Below the pieces are notes generated by a model. That model was not told where the DNA came from and searched no databases. It saw only the letters and a list, made by a program, of their open reading frames with translations. Below are positions 24,190-34,692 of a DNA stretch of 64,000 bases, piece by piece. Source of the stretch: Euptelea pleiosperma (taxonomy: Eukaryota > Streptophyta > Magnoliopsida > Ranunculales > Eupteleaceae); contig CM068549.1 in the NCBI GenBank assembly GCA_035048495.1, positions 8,477,822-8,541,821 on the forward strand. Reading direction: 5' to 3'. Made by a program: the position numbers and the translations under genes. Numbering within the stretch: position 1 is the first letter of the stretch; each line of letters opens with the position of its first letter.

Positions 24190-25020
24190 AATTTCATCCT
24201 GGTAAGTTATTTCTAACCGTTGGATTATGGCCATTTTCATGGGTTGTTTTAGAACCGCGGATTTTGAACATTAATTAAGAAAAAGTGGCACACTCGTGGT
24301 GACCATTGACCGTGTGGGTTTCGGGCCCACTCGAGACCATTGATCATATGTATACTCAGCCCATTGCCACTGATCGTATGATGTTTGGCCCATTACCACT
24401 GATTATATGATGTTTGGCCCATCATCACTTATCAAATAATGTTCGGCCCAACACCAACGGCCACATGATGGTTGGCCCAACACCATTGACCATATGATGT
24501 TTGGCCCATCACTATTGACCGTTGATTGTGTGGATATTTGGTCCATTGATTGTGACCATAAGTCGTATGGATGTTGGCCCACTAATCATGACCATTGCTC
24601 GTATGGCTATTGGGCCACTATTTGTGACCGATTATCGTGTGGCTGTTTGGCCCACTATTTAGCCCACTAATCGTGTGACCATTGGGCCCATCCATAGAAG
24701 GTTCTACGTACTAAATTCTAGCCTAATTGGCGTTGGATTAAAGTCTTTGTCGTAGTATTGTTTGTAACCGAGGACTTTGGTCATTATATTGTAAGAAACG
24801 GCCCACTTTTGAGATCGTTGGATCATGTGTTAAATAGGAGTGGCACATTATTTTAGATCATTTGATCATATGGATGTTGGGCTCATTGATTGTGGCCACT
24901 GATCGTCACGATCATTTGACCTACTGATTGTGTCCATCGATCGTGGGGTTGTTGGGCCCACTTATCGTGGCCATTGATCGTATGAATGTTGGGTCGGTCC
25001 CTAGGAGAACCTACATACCA
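24190..25020. repeat. Degenerate minisatellite-like region
   Basis: Imperfect repeats of roughly 25-35 bp built on ccattgatcgtatggatgtt followed by ggcccac recur many times (for example near 24336, 24370, 24410, 24484, 24545, 24595 and 24970). Unit lengths vary and copies have diverged. Looser copies start near 23620. There is no coding signal. Confidence 0.7.
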
Positions 25021-25977
25021 GATTTCATCTTAATGTTAAATTTTTTTGGACTTGTTTTTTTTTTCATATGGGTTGATTTTGTTTGTAGATTTGAACATTA
25101 ATTTGGGTCCAAAGATCCAGAGGTTTTAAAACCTCCTTTATTTTTGTCTTCATTCTATTTTCTCTTTTCTTTTGAATTTTATTTTTATTTTTATTTTTAT
25201 TTTTTTTCTGTGTGTCTTCACCATGGTCGGCTTCACCCTTGGACTCCCATGGTGATAAAACAGGGAGCTCGACTCCCTGCTCCACCACATCCTTGTTGGC
25301 CCCAAGGTCAGCCCCTAAACTTTTCCTTGCTTCTCCTCCACTCACCACCGTCCCTCAACCCAAACCCGAAGGTCGGTTTGCCCTCTCATCTCAGCCCAAA
25401 CTTGAGGTTCTCCGGACTGTCCTCTCACTGTAACAATCCGGAAGACCAGCCCATCGTCTCTTCCGCCATTCAAACCCACCAATCCATCTCTGAGTTTATT
25501 CTAAGTAAAATAGACTAACATGAATGAAGTTTTGGGGTCTAAAAGATCTATTAAAACAGGGTTTTTAGTGAGAGAAAATCATCCCAAAGTTATTTTTTTT
25601 TAGAAGGGTTAGTTTCTTAATAAATATGTGAGTATCCTTGTGACTGTAAGACTGAGATTGAGGAAGAGTCAAATGGAGAAAATGGCATATAGAGGAAAAT
25701 CAATAACTGAGATGAAAAAACATCAAACAAAATACAATAAATTTTTCTATACGGGAAGAAAGATTAGGCACATGCTATCATCAATCAAATTGAAAATAAC
25801 TCAAAATAAGTCATTAATCTATAAGAAATTACTAAGGATTCATGAGAAGAATTGAAGATGAAATCAGGGGATTCTAAACCACCTACCTGCTGGTAGCATT
25901 TTTGGTGTCCTATGGTCAAGATCTCCCATCCTCCTCTTTTTTCTTCATTCACTCTCTAATGGCTTTCCCTCTCTAAA

Positions 25978-26030
25978 CTTCCCTCTATCCTCTCTCACTC
26001 TCTCTCTCTCTCTCTTTATATATATATAGA
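25978..26030 (+). repeat. CT run followed by TATA-rich run
   Basis: A CT dinucleotide stretch passes directly into tttatatatatatag. The arrangement is promoter-like, and may mark the transcription start of the TG...CA unit, but only the base composition supports that. Confidence 0.55.
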
Positions 26031-27164
26031 TCATGCATTTCTCTCACTCAACTTCTCTTGCACGCTACGGCTCCCTTGTTGATTTTTGTTTGCTTAATAC
26101 CCATAAATGCATATTTATAATACTTTATAAAAGGTAATGATGTTTGATGATCTCACATGGGTGACATCATCTCAATGATGTCACACCCACGGTGGAAATG
26201 TAATCCACATGCCAAGCAAGGAAACTTAGCTTGTACCATAAGCTATTGAGGGCGACGATATGGTGTAGTGGCGTTGCGCCAAAAATGTGTCTCGTGGCCC
26301 TACTTTCAATGTACGCGGCCTAATTGTACGATTCGTGCATGGGTAGATGTCGCAAGACTAGATCTCCTAAGGGTGAAACAACGAGCTGGGTCTCATGGCG
26401 GCCTCCGTTTGGCCCAGTTCTGAATGGTCCCACCCGGAAAGATCATTTTGCTTCTATTCTAGGTTCGACTCTCGCATTCCATTAATGTACCGCTATTGCT
26501 GCTAAAACTTCTAAAGGGTTTCAACGAACACTATATATACCTATCTTAGGGTAAAATGGCGTGTCGGATCTCGTGGTGATGTCCGTTCGGCCAAAGTATT
26601 AGCAGATTTGTCAAAAATTAGCTAACATGCTCCAACTCCAATATTGTTTCGAATACTGATGATACGAGTTTTGGGCTATACTAAAGTACAATGCCCAATC
26701 AGGTCCGACCAAAATGTTCCGTTTAATAAATCCAATGTATTATCGCATCTTGGAACAATGGGTTGCCACGAGTCTCAAGGAAATCAACATATTTATCAGT
26801 CCTTCTGAAACCGATCTTGATTTCTTGTATTAGCCAGAAAAAGCTGTACAACTTTACTGACGGTCTTAGCCAGTATTGGATATACCTTACGAAATTTTGA
26901 CATGCCGGAGCCCATGGCGAAGTCTGTTCAGTCTAATTTCCTTTGTATCTTGTCACACAATACCCAATACATTCTCAGTCTGGTTCGTATTCGCATTGAA
27001 ATTCCCAAAAAGGTCTGATAGGTTTACCGACAAGTTTCGATCATTAATTAAAAGATTTTTTTCTATTAATGTTACTACTTCCAACTTGCCTAGGGCTCGG
27101 ATCTCGAGAATTTAATTCTAAGAATCAATCCGGCGGTTATAATTTCTCGGGGTTTTACATTAGC

Positions 27165-28974
27165 GCTTTCGGAAAGTCAATTCTGGTATTCCTACAGTAC
27201 ATGAGTCTTATGCATTTGTTATTACTGTTATATCTCTGCAAATGCAGGTACATTCATTCTTTCGATCATCAGGTACTACACATTGTCGAGTTTCTGCCGA
27301 CATGGTAACATCCTCCATGAACCTTTGCATCATTACCAATTTTTTCCATCATTTTATGTCCTAGTCATGAGCACCGAGGACAGTGCTAAATTTTGGTTGG
27401 GGGTGGGTATTTACCAAAACTCATGTACTCATTTTGATATATATATATATAACTTATTTTTGGGTGATTTCCGATGTTTTTAGAATTTCAAAAATGTGTC
27501 AAATACCCTGACTTTAATTAGCTGAAAATCTCCGTTAAGTCAGTATTGAGGATGGTAATTTTTGTTAAAGGTTAGCTTTGAGTCAAGTCAAGCGTGACTA
27601 CAGCAGGTTTGAAAACTTAGAAAAACTTAGATTCGGCACAATTGTACACTATCAACATTAGAGTCATCCTAAGTTTGGAAACTCTAAAGATCCTGTGAGA
27701 ATAATTGTAGAGACCTAACCCAGTGAGCTTTCGAGCCTTTAATCATTTCAGAGGGTTATAATACAATTCTGAGTCACAAGATGACTCACTATTCTTCATA
27801 CCCGCAATATTCGTTGAGAGATCTCATTATCTTTTGCTTCGATTATAAAACTCAGAATGATATCAACATTGGTACTATGACAGAACATTCTCTATATCTA
27901 GTCGAGACAGTATACATGATAGTGCAAACCCTAGAAAATAATTTAGGCCATTTTTCTGAACCGTTCAGCCTTTTTACTCACCTGAATTATACTTTACTAG
28001 AAACCCCTTGAGCCTTTCTATAAAAGCCTTTTCTTGTTAAGACCATTAACCAAAATCCCAATCCAACTACGAAGGATGACTAAGTCACCCCACTCTTGAG
28101 ATGGATAAAAAAATAACTGATATGGGTGTACTGTGAAAAGAAAAGTAAAGTAGAAAAATCAAAAGAAAAAGAAAGTGATTCAAGATGAAAAGAAAATATT
28201 GAAAGAAAGTATGAAAAAGAGCTGAAAAAAAATTAAACAGTCTCAGAAACATCGAGAAAAAGGAAAATACGAAAGAAGGAAAATGAAAAGAAATGGTGTT
28301 ACACTCGCAGGAAAAAAATATAAGAAATAGAGATGTCCTCTCAAGATCTTTGAAATCCTGTATCCCTTTATTTTTCTACACCGGACCTAAGCCTCATTAC
28401 AACCCAGGAAAGTCCTACTTGATTCTAGGATAGTACGATCATAAAATGTGAAAATTGGAGAAGGAGAAGCTATAGAGTTTGATCTAACTTTCCTGAGTGA
28501 AGTTATATTCCAATCATGAGATATTCTTCTGTTAAAGATATGCTTCATTCAAATAATACATATGTGAGATCTTTGCTTCATATATCAACACATCTTCTCA
28601 CATATAAATTGAGAGAAAAGAAGAAAACTCTTCTTGAGTGATTCCATTCTGAGTGGTTTACTAGTGAGAATTAAGGTCGAGGCATACAAACTTATAGCTG
28701 ATTTGAAAATCTTTACTATAAGATGATGAGAATGTTGAGCACACACACACGCAGAGTTTGACTATTATGGGTTATGATTATCAGTCTGTAGTCTCGCCCG
28801 AACTACCCAACTCTTGTTAGCCTGTAACTATTTTTACATCCATTCGATAATTTGATGAACGGTATTTTCCCTAAGCTGATTTAAAAAAAAAGTGTGCAGC
28901 ATGTGCAAAGCCCTTTTAAGCTCGTTTATTTCACACTAATTGCCAAGGATTGGCAATATACTGGTTGGGGGTTG
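27165..28974 (+). other. 3' UTR of derivative C
   Basis: This continues the 3' UTR interrupted at 18461. In order it shows gctttcggaaag, a splice-acceptor-like atgcag (about 27242-27247), the stem-loop/G-tract block (27368-27410), the GAGTCA...TGACTC hairpin (27771-27789), an A-rich stretch (28120-28310), a CA run (28738-28750) and the polypurine tract before the LTR. All have counterparts at the same relative places in A and B. Short frames here change reading frame between the three copies, so I do not treat them as genes. Confidence 0.8.
28963..28974 (+). promoter_or_regulatory. Polypurine tract of derivative C
   Basis: The sequence ggttgggggttg sits directly against the LTR start (tgatattc at 28975). 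This is the position where plus-strand DNA synthesis is primed in LTR retrotransposons. The same string borders the 3' LTRs of A and B. Confidence 0.8.
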
Positions 28975-29898
28975 TGATATTCGCTCAAAAGTGCTTATTT
29001 TAAGCAATTATCCTTTTAGCGTTATCGCACTCTCCTACGTAAAACTACTCTATTTATCCATTTTTTATGTAAGAGTTACTTTTGTTGCGTAGAACGCACT
29101 TTTCTGGACGAAATGGTATATTTGCATGCATTAAACATATTTTCGGAAGTCTAGATATATAGCCGTTCTGATTAAGTCTCATTACGCGCTTCTTCTATCG
29201 CAGGAAACCCTGAGTAGATGATTCTCGAGACTTGTGGGCCACATCGATCATGAAAGCCCATGATCAAAGCTTAAAGAGCCCACAGGCTATGACTAGAAGA
29301 TATGGGCCAAATACGGGCTGAACAAGAGGACCGAAGAGCCGGCCCAAAAAATGAAGAGAACGGGAGAGCCAATGACCAAGAGACGAACCAAAGCATTTAA
29401 AACCGCATGAATTGACAAAAAATGAAGATCTACTCTACTGGTGAAGCGTGAGGAGAGACACAATGAAGACCAGGGTTCCAGACCCTCTGCCAGTGATTTT
29501 CTCTCTATTTTCTGATATTTTCTCTCTCATCTCCCATAATTCTCTCTTTCTAAATCCTAATTTTCTCTCTCTTAGCTCTAACCAACTCTCTCTCCTTAAC
29601 CTATCACCATCATCCATCAAATCCACCGTTCGATCGCCATCCGATCTACCATCCGACCATCCGATTATTCATCCCTAACATCTAATCAATTGATCTATCA
29701 TCCGATCGATCGAGTGAGCACCCAATCTCATCATCCAACAACCTACAAGCATCTCGCTTTCATCGTAGGATCCCCCTCACTTAATCCCAATTCAAAACCC
29801 TAAGGGCAGGTTTGACTATACAAATAATGTTTTTTTCAAGAAAAATGCATTTTTTAGTTTGACTCCCAAACGGGTCCTAACCCACACTAACCCTACCC

Positions 29899-29908
29899 TT
29901 ATAAAAAA
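29899..29908 (+). promoter_or_regulatory. TATA box in C LTR
   Basis: The sequence ttataaaaaa is followed 30-40 bp later by ggttggttccctccccc. That CCCT motif recurs below TATA-like boxes in other Athila LTRs here (20871 on plus, about 2745 on minus). It is the likely LTR promoter. Confidence 0.55.
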
Positions 29909-30170
29909 CCTCATTCCCATGTTAATGGTTGGTTCCCTCCCCCACAAATTTCTTCTTCTTCTTCTGTTGCAGGTACAAGGGGGTGAACCAGCAAGCCGTC
30001 ACCCCCATTAACGCACCACAACGGCAACCACCTCGCCATTAAAACCGGCGAGCTTCTTCTCGGTTCTCACCTCACCGCCCCCAACTGCAACATGCTCCAA
30101 CGGTAAGGGTTCCTACCCCCCTCTCCTTCTTCCCTTCTCTTCTTCCTCATCTTCTTCCTCCTCCTCCTCC

Positions 30171-30185
30171 TTTCTTCTTCTTCTT

Positions 30186-30216
<31 letters not shown>

Positions 30217-30248
30217 ACATTCTTGCCAGAGTTGCAGGTCTGCAACTC
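30171..30248. repeat. CTT microsatellite plus 9-bp-arm palindrome
   Basis: A perfect run of CTT units (30171-30215) is followed by the palindrome at 30229-30248 (arms GAGTTGCAG and CTGCAACTC, spacer GT). Confidence 0.9.
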
Positions 30249-31484
30249 CTGCCATCTTCCTCAACTCACTCTTCTTCTAATGTCCTTCTCTCACTTGTCT
30301 TCTTCTCCCCTCACCTGCTCGTGCTCCTCCTGTGCATAGCACAACTTGCTGCCACCGACAGCAACCTTCTCCACCTACATGCACGACCGCCTTCCACCAC
30401 CACACCGTCAACACCAGCGCCTCCCACTGCAGGCCGTCCTCTTCCTTCTCCACAAGCTCCTCCTTGCTGGATCGCCCCTTGCATCCAAACGATCCTCTAC
30501 TACCCCTACAACTCCTCCTCTATCGTTTTGCAGACCGCCCTCTCCAGCTGCAAAACTTCTTCACCAAACAGAACCGGTCACCACTTGCAACACCATTCTC
30601 TCTGGGAATTCCCTCTTCCTTACAGCCACCATCTTCCCTACGACCATGCTGCACATGGTTTTCATGATTCCCCAACCCGAACCTTGCTGAATCACAGATC
30701 TGGCCAGCAACTTTCTAGGCACTCCTCATGCATACCCGCCTAATCTTGGCCGTCCAACTCCAGCTTGACCGAACTATGGCCGATCCGAACTCCTGTAAGC
30801 ATTAGAGGTTAGTTTCTCTCTCTTCTCCTACCTTCTTCCTCCCTCTCTCTCTAGAAATATCTCTTTCTCCCCTCATCTCTTTCTCTTTCCACCTCTCTTT
30901 AGTTTCTCTCTCTATATTTGCCACTTTCTCTCTCTAAAATCTTCTAATCTCTTTCTTCTCACTCTTCTCTCTAAGTTTTCTCTCTCTAGTACTCATCTCT
31001 CCTCACTTTCTCTCTCTACCTCTAAAATCTTTTTTCTTTACTTCTCTCTCTAACCGAAACTCTTCTTTAATGCTTCCTATATGAATCTATTAAATTGCTT
31101 TTTAGTTAGGGTTTTCTTTATTTATTGAATTAGGTAAGAACTTTGGATCGATGATTAAATTTGAATAGATTTTTGTTAGATTATTATGTTTTGATTTTTT
31201 CTCATATCTATTTCTATTGATAGATAATTATCTCTCTAAAAATCATGTTTTAAATCCATCATATCACCATTCTCACCTCTCCATTTTCCTTAGTAGCAAT
31301 CTCTGAGAAAAATTTGTCATTTCATGTTCTCTACTTGCACAAACTAACCTTGAGTGCGGATCGACATCCAACACGAATCCCTATACAGAATCTCTGAATT
31401 TTGCAAGATAAAATCGAATCAAATTACAAATTTTGTTGGAATTAGGGTTTCCGTAACCAACGACGCGAAAAAACCCTACTTTCA

Positions 31485-33699
31485 ACTCACAAGCATCGAG
31501 AAACATAGTTTAGACTATAAGCATGCTAAATTTTGAATTTTCTGTAAAAAGTTATAGAATTTGAAAAATGCACAAGAAATGGGTCAAAAAGTTGATATTT
31601 TACCCGAATAATATTTTATAAGATCCAACCGTATAGATGGATAGAAGATTAAAAAACATGAACATAAACTGTAAGCACGCTCAAATCAGAGATCAATAAG
31701 ACATCGATAAGATGATTAAAAATTAAGTAATTATAAATTATAACTAATATTAATTATAAATATATAACAAATATCGAAAAATGTATACGTGTGATACACT
31801 ATAATAATTCGACACTAAACTTATCCACAATTTTTGGATTCGGTGATGTACTTAACTTAATTGAAATTATAAAAATATAGATTTAATAAAATCAATTAAA
31901 GTTAATAAAAACAAAAATAAAAACAAAACCTAAACCTTCGCGTAAGAACAGAGAAAATAAAGAAGAGAGATTGATACAAGGTAGGTGGTTTGATTCTTTA
32001 ATTTCTGTTCATCTGAGGATTCGTCATAAGCTTTCAAAATTCTAAATTAGTTAAACTAAGAAATTTGAGCTATTAAACTAAATTTATTGTAAAATTTTCT
32101 GTTGAATATTGTGGTTAAATATTTAAACGTTTAGAGTAGAAATTCAGATTTATGACAATCAATCTCATACTCCGGTTATTGATGCATATGATTTATGGTA
32201 CTTTTATTAGATTTTAATTACCTATGATTCGAAATTTTTGCAGATTTAAACTATTGTGTTGTGTAATTGAAAAATAAATAAAAATAAAAATTTAGGCATC
32301 TTTTATTAGTGAAACCCTTTCTATGAAACCCAAATTTTCTATCACAAATCAAATAAGAAACTTTAGTTTAAGGCCATCATTTGAATCCTTATTAGATAAG
32401 GGATTGAATGAGACCAACAACCATCTTTGAGAAGTATAAAATAATGCTAAGAAACAAACTTTTTCAGACTGTTACAGTCCGAAAATTGTTAATATTTTGG
32501 ATGAAATTTAAAGGGCATAACACCTATTAATATGGAAAAAATTCTATTCTTTTAGGACAAAAGAATAGGATTTTAAAAAGTTTTTGGAGAATTTAGATGT
32601 GAAAATTGGGGCAATTCATGGTTGCCATGAGAACCTCTTTTTGCTTGCTGGTTCATTAATGGAGGTGAGGAAGACAACTTCCATTAAAAAAAAATAATAA
32701 TAAAAAATACAAAAAAGAATTGGGCTTTTCACTAAAGCCCACATGGGTTTTAAGTATAGGAAGCCCATTGGGGCTATATAAATATAAATAATAAAAAAAA
32801 AAAGAAAAGATAGCATTTCGGTTTTGAGGACATCTATTTTCCTGATAGGAAAATATTTTTTGCCATAGGAAAATATTTTCCATTAGCCTATTAATTTTAA
32901 AATCGCCATAACTTGAGATATACAACTCGAAATCAAGCGATTCTTGAGTCGATTTCACATTATTTTTCGAGTAGAATCTGAATATACAATAATAATAATA
33001 AAAATAAATAATAAAATAATATAATCCACCAATTCATCAGTCACAAATCATTTATAAGGCTAATTTTTTGTGTATTTGGGTCCATCGAGTAGTAGACTAT
33101 TTCATTTCAAATCTAGATTTATTTTGTTATATGATCGGGTCATTCAAATGATGAATCTTCTAAAAATTATCCTTAGCTGACTTTTGGTGTTTGGGCCTGC
33201 AAAGTGGACCATCCATTTCATGGGTCAATGGAGCCACAAATTTGAGTCTTAGTGTTGAGGTCCCACCAAGTGTGGACCAAATGTGTCTTTTATGCCAGTG
33301 TCCCGATTTGAGTTAGCAGATCAGAGTAGAGTTTTGGTGTGTGGCTCCATCGAGTGGTGGGCCATATCTACCCTGCACACTACCCATTTGGCCAATGCCC
33401 AACACCCTGATGTGACTAATTTTGTAAGGTCAAGATTTTTGTGTTGGCTAATTCCGTATCACAAAACATGAGTTTGTAACCTTTCTAGTGTGTGAGTAGT
33501 TAGTAGTCGATAGGTTAAGTATGGTTTCATCACTGAAGACTGCTAGAAAACTGCTTAACAGAATATCAAAAGAATGATACATTAGAAAATCCAAAGCTTC
33601 AATTGATCTACACATCATTAGGTTGGTAAGTAACTTAGATACCATAGAAATAAGGTTGAGAATCCTTAAAATCATGAAAAACTAAGTCATAATAGCAAG
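31485..33699. other. AT-rich non-coding sequence
   Basis: No gene is recognised. 31900-32060 (aagaagagagattgat, then caaggtaggtgg) resembles the interior of a Ty3/gypsy LTR and parallels 35100-35260. 32640-33010 contains A/T homopolymer stretches. 33060-33430 has several phrases such as ccatcgagtggtgg that look repeat-derived. I cannot fix element borders. Confidence 0.4.
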
Positions 33700-33746
33700 G
33701 GGAGCTTTTCGGAGCAAATCAGGGCTTTTCGGGCAACTTTTAGATA

Positions 33747-33950
33747 GTCCAATTGATATGTTGAAAAGTCCAATCGATTGGAGTTGTGCTGATAAAACTA
33801 AAAATGTTACTCGAATAGTCCAATCGATTTTACAGAGGTCTCCGTCCAATCGATTGGGCTTTGAGTACAATCGATTGGACTTGCCCAGACAGAAAAATAA
33901 TTATTCCGTGTTATGCCCAATCGATTGGATTTTTGCACAATCAATTGTAT
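33747..33950. repeat. Array of CCAATCGATTGG palindromes
   Basis: Seven full or partial copies of a 12-bp palindrome in about 200 bp, variously preceded by gt, gc or ta. The array lies 85-290 bp upstream of the LTR TATA box. The motif includes an inverted CCAAT pair and may be a promoter element. Confidence 0.85.
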
Positions 33951-34030
33951 TTACAAAGGATGGGTTTTTAAAACTCCGAAATTGTCCAGATTGCCTCCAA
34001 TTAGTTCTATTTCTCTGGGACTCTTGCTTT

Positions 34031-34042
34031 ACTATAAATATA
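34031..34042 (+). promoter_or_regulatory. TATA box of copia LTR
   Basis: The sequence actataaatata lies downstream of the palindrome array. A near-identical box occupies the same position in the LTR at 40488-41384. Confidence 0.65.
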
Positions 34043-34692
34043 ACATTTTAGGTTGAAAACCTAATTCTTCTAAGCCATTCTAGCCCATCTAAAGCAAAGA
34101 AGAAAACCTAGAGATCCAAGAGCTTCCATTATTGATTGAAGCTTAAGTTTTGCTCTTGCAAACTCAATATCTTGATCAATTACCCCACTGTGTAGATTCG
34201 GTGTGAACTCGTGTGTGGATCGAGTTGGTTGTGATTCGAGATCAAACCCTAAAGGCATTTCATGAGGTTCAGAATGTGAAGATATAAGGCGACGTGGTAA
34301 ATCGATGGTTGGAGCTCATGTGGAGTTGGATCCAGTTGTAAGTCGTGGCGTGGGTAACTGTCTGTATCTCTATCTTTTACTAGTGTTGTGATTTTGACTG
34401 GACGTGGTCCCAAGATTTTTTCTAGTTGGGTTTTCCTCGTAAAAATTGTGTGTCTATTGCTTGATTGATTTTATTATGTTATTGGCTGAATAGATTTATG
34501 AAAAATATATCTCTGGTATATTTAGATTAAATCTGGTTAGACTAATCTATTTGCTTCCGCTTAAAAATTGCATGTGATAGATCCCATATCACCGACCGAA
34601 TAGAATTGAATAGGTTGCTTAATTATTAATTGGTAATTAATTTTAATTAAACCTATTTATTCCCCTCTAGGTCCTATTAATCCATATACCAG

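Larger units (their letters stand above)
18462..27159. mobile_element. TG...CA unit inserted in derivative C
   Basis: The 5-bp repeat ttagc lies at 18457-18461 and 27160-27164. The unit begins tgtccacaccccgattt and ends aatttctcggggttttaca, an imperfect terminal inverted repeat with TG/CA ends as in LTRs. After removing the nested Athila solo LTR (19523-22919 plus its repeat) about 5.3 kb remains. I see no coding domain and no second copy of either end, so it may be a large solo LTR or a coding-free (LARD-like) element. Contents include an AT microsatellite, a degenerate minisatellite (24190-25020) and a CT/TA-rich, promoter-like stretch near 25978-26030. Orientation is not determined. Confidence 0.75.
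14835..31484 (+). mobile_element. Pol-less Athila derivative C, split by nested insertions
   Basis: Plus-strand pieces in order are the gag tail (14835-15235), protease-end and linker sequence (17845-18338), post-integrase sequence (18339-18461), the rest of the 3' UTR (27165-28974) and the 3' LTR (28975-31484). The pieces are separated by a solo LTR with agact on both sides and by a TG...CA unit with ttagc on both sides; removing each restores continuity with element B. The protease core, RT, RNase H and integrase are missing: linker sequence passes within about 30 bp to sequence that follows the integrase stop in B. The 5' part is cut off at the inversion junction near 14835. The base after the LTR is actca, but no partner exists. 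Confidence 0.8.
28975..31484 (+). repeat. 3' LTR of derivative C (2.5 kb, short type)
   Basis: Begins tgatattcgctc and ends in ttca at 31484. It shares the terminal blocks of the other Athila LTRs and contains a tRNA-like segment (29425-29496), a TATA box (29899-29908), a CTT tract with palindrome (30171-30248), CT-rich tracts (30800-31050) and the U5 hairpin region (31448-31472). Overlapping plus-strand frames at 30321-30743 are proline/serine-rich translations of low-complexity LTR sequence, not genes. Confidence 0.9.
33700..34692 (+). repeat. SIRE/Maximus-like copia LTR (left edge unclear)
   Basis: It contains an array of CCAATCGATTGG palindromes, a TATA box (34031-34042), a ggacgtggtccc...ttttcctcgtaaaaattgtgtgtc block typical of SIRE-type LTRs, and an end rich in attaatta with ttcccctctagg before ...atatttca (34692). 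The palindrome/TATA part resembles 40834-41107, and the later part resembles 37300-37597 and the inverse of 43609-43960. No primer-binding site follows, so it is a solo or truncated LTR. Confidence 0.65.

Noticed and set aside
25064..25518. Overlapping frames of 94 and 124 codons on opposite strands
   Set aside because: They lie in a T-rich/A-rich run within the TG...CA unit, with no motif or domain.
30321..30743. Three overlapping plus-strand frames of 111-140 codons
   Set aside because: They sit inside the C LTR in a CT- and CA-rich stretch; Pro/Ser/Thr-rich output in all three frames indicates composition, not coding.
33747..33950. CRISPR-like repeat array
   Set aside because: The units are short palindromes with irregular spacing inside a plant copia LTR; there are no spacers of constant length or cas genes.
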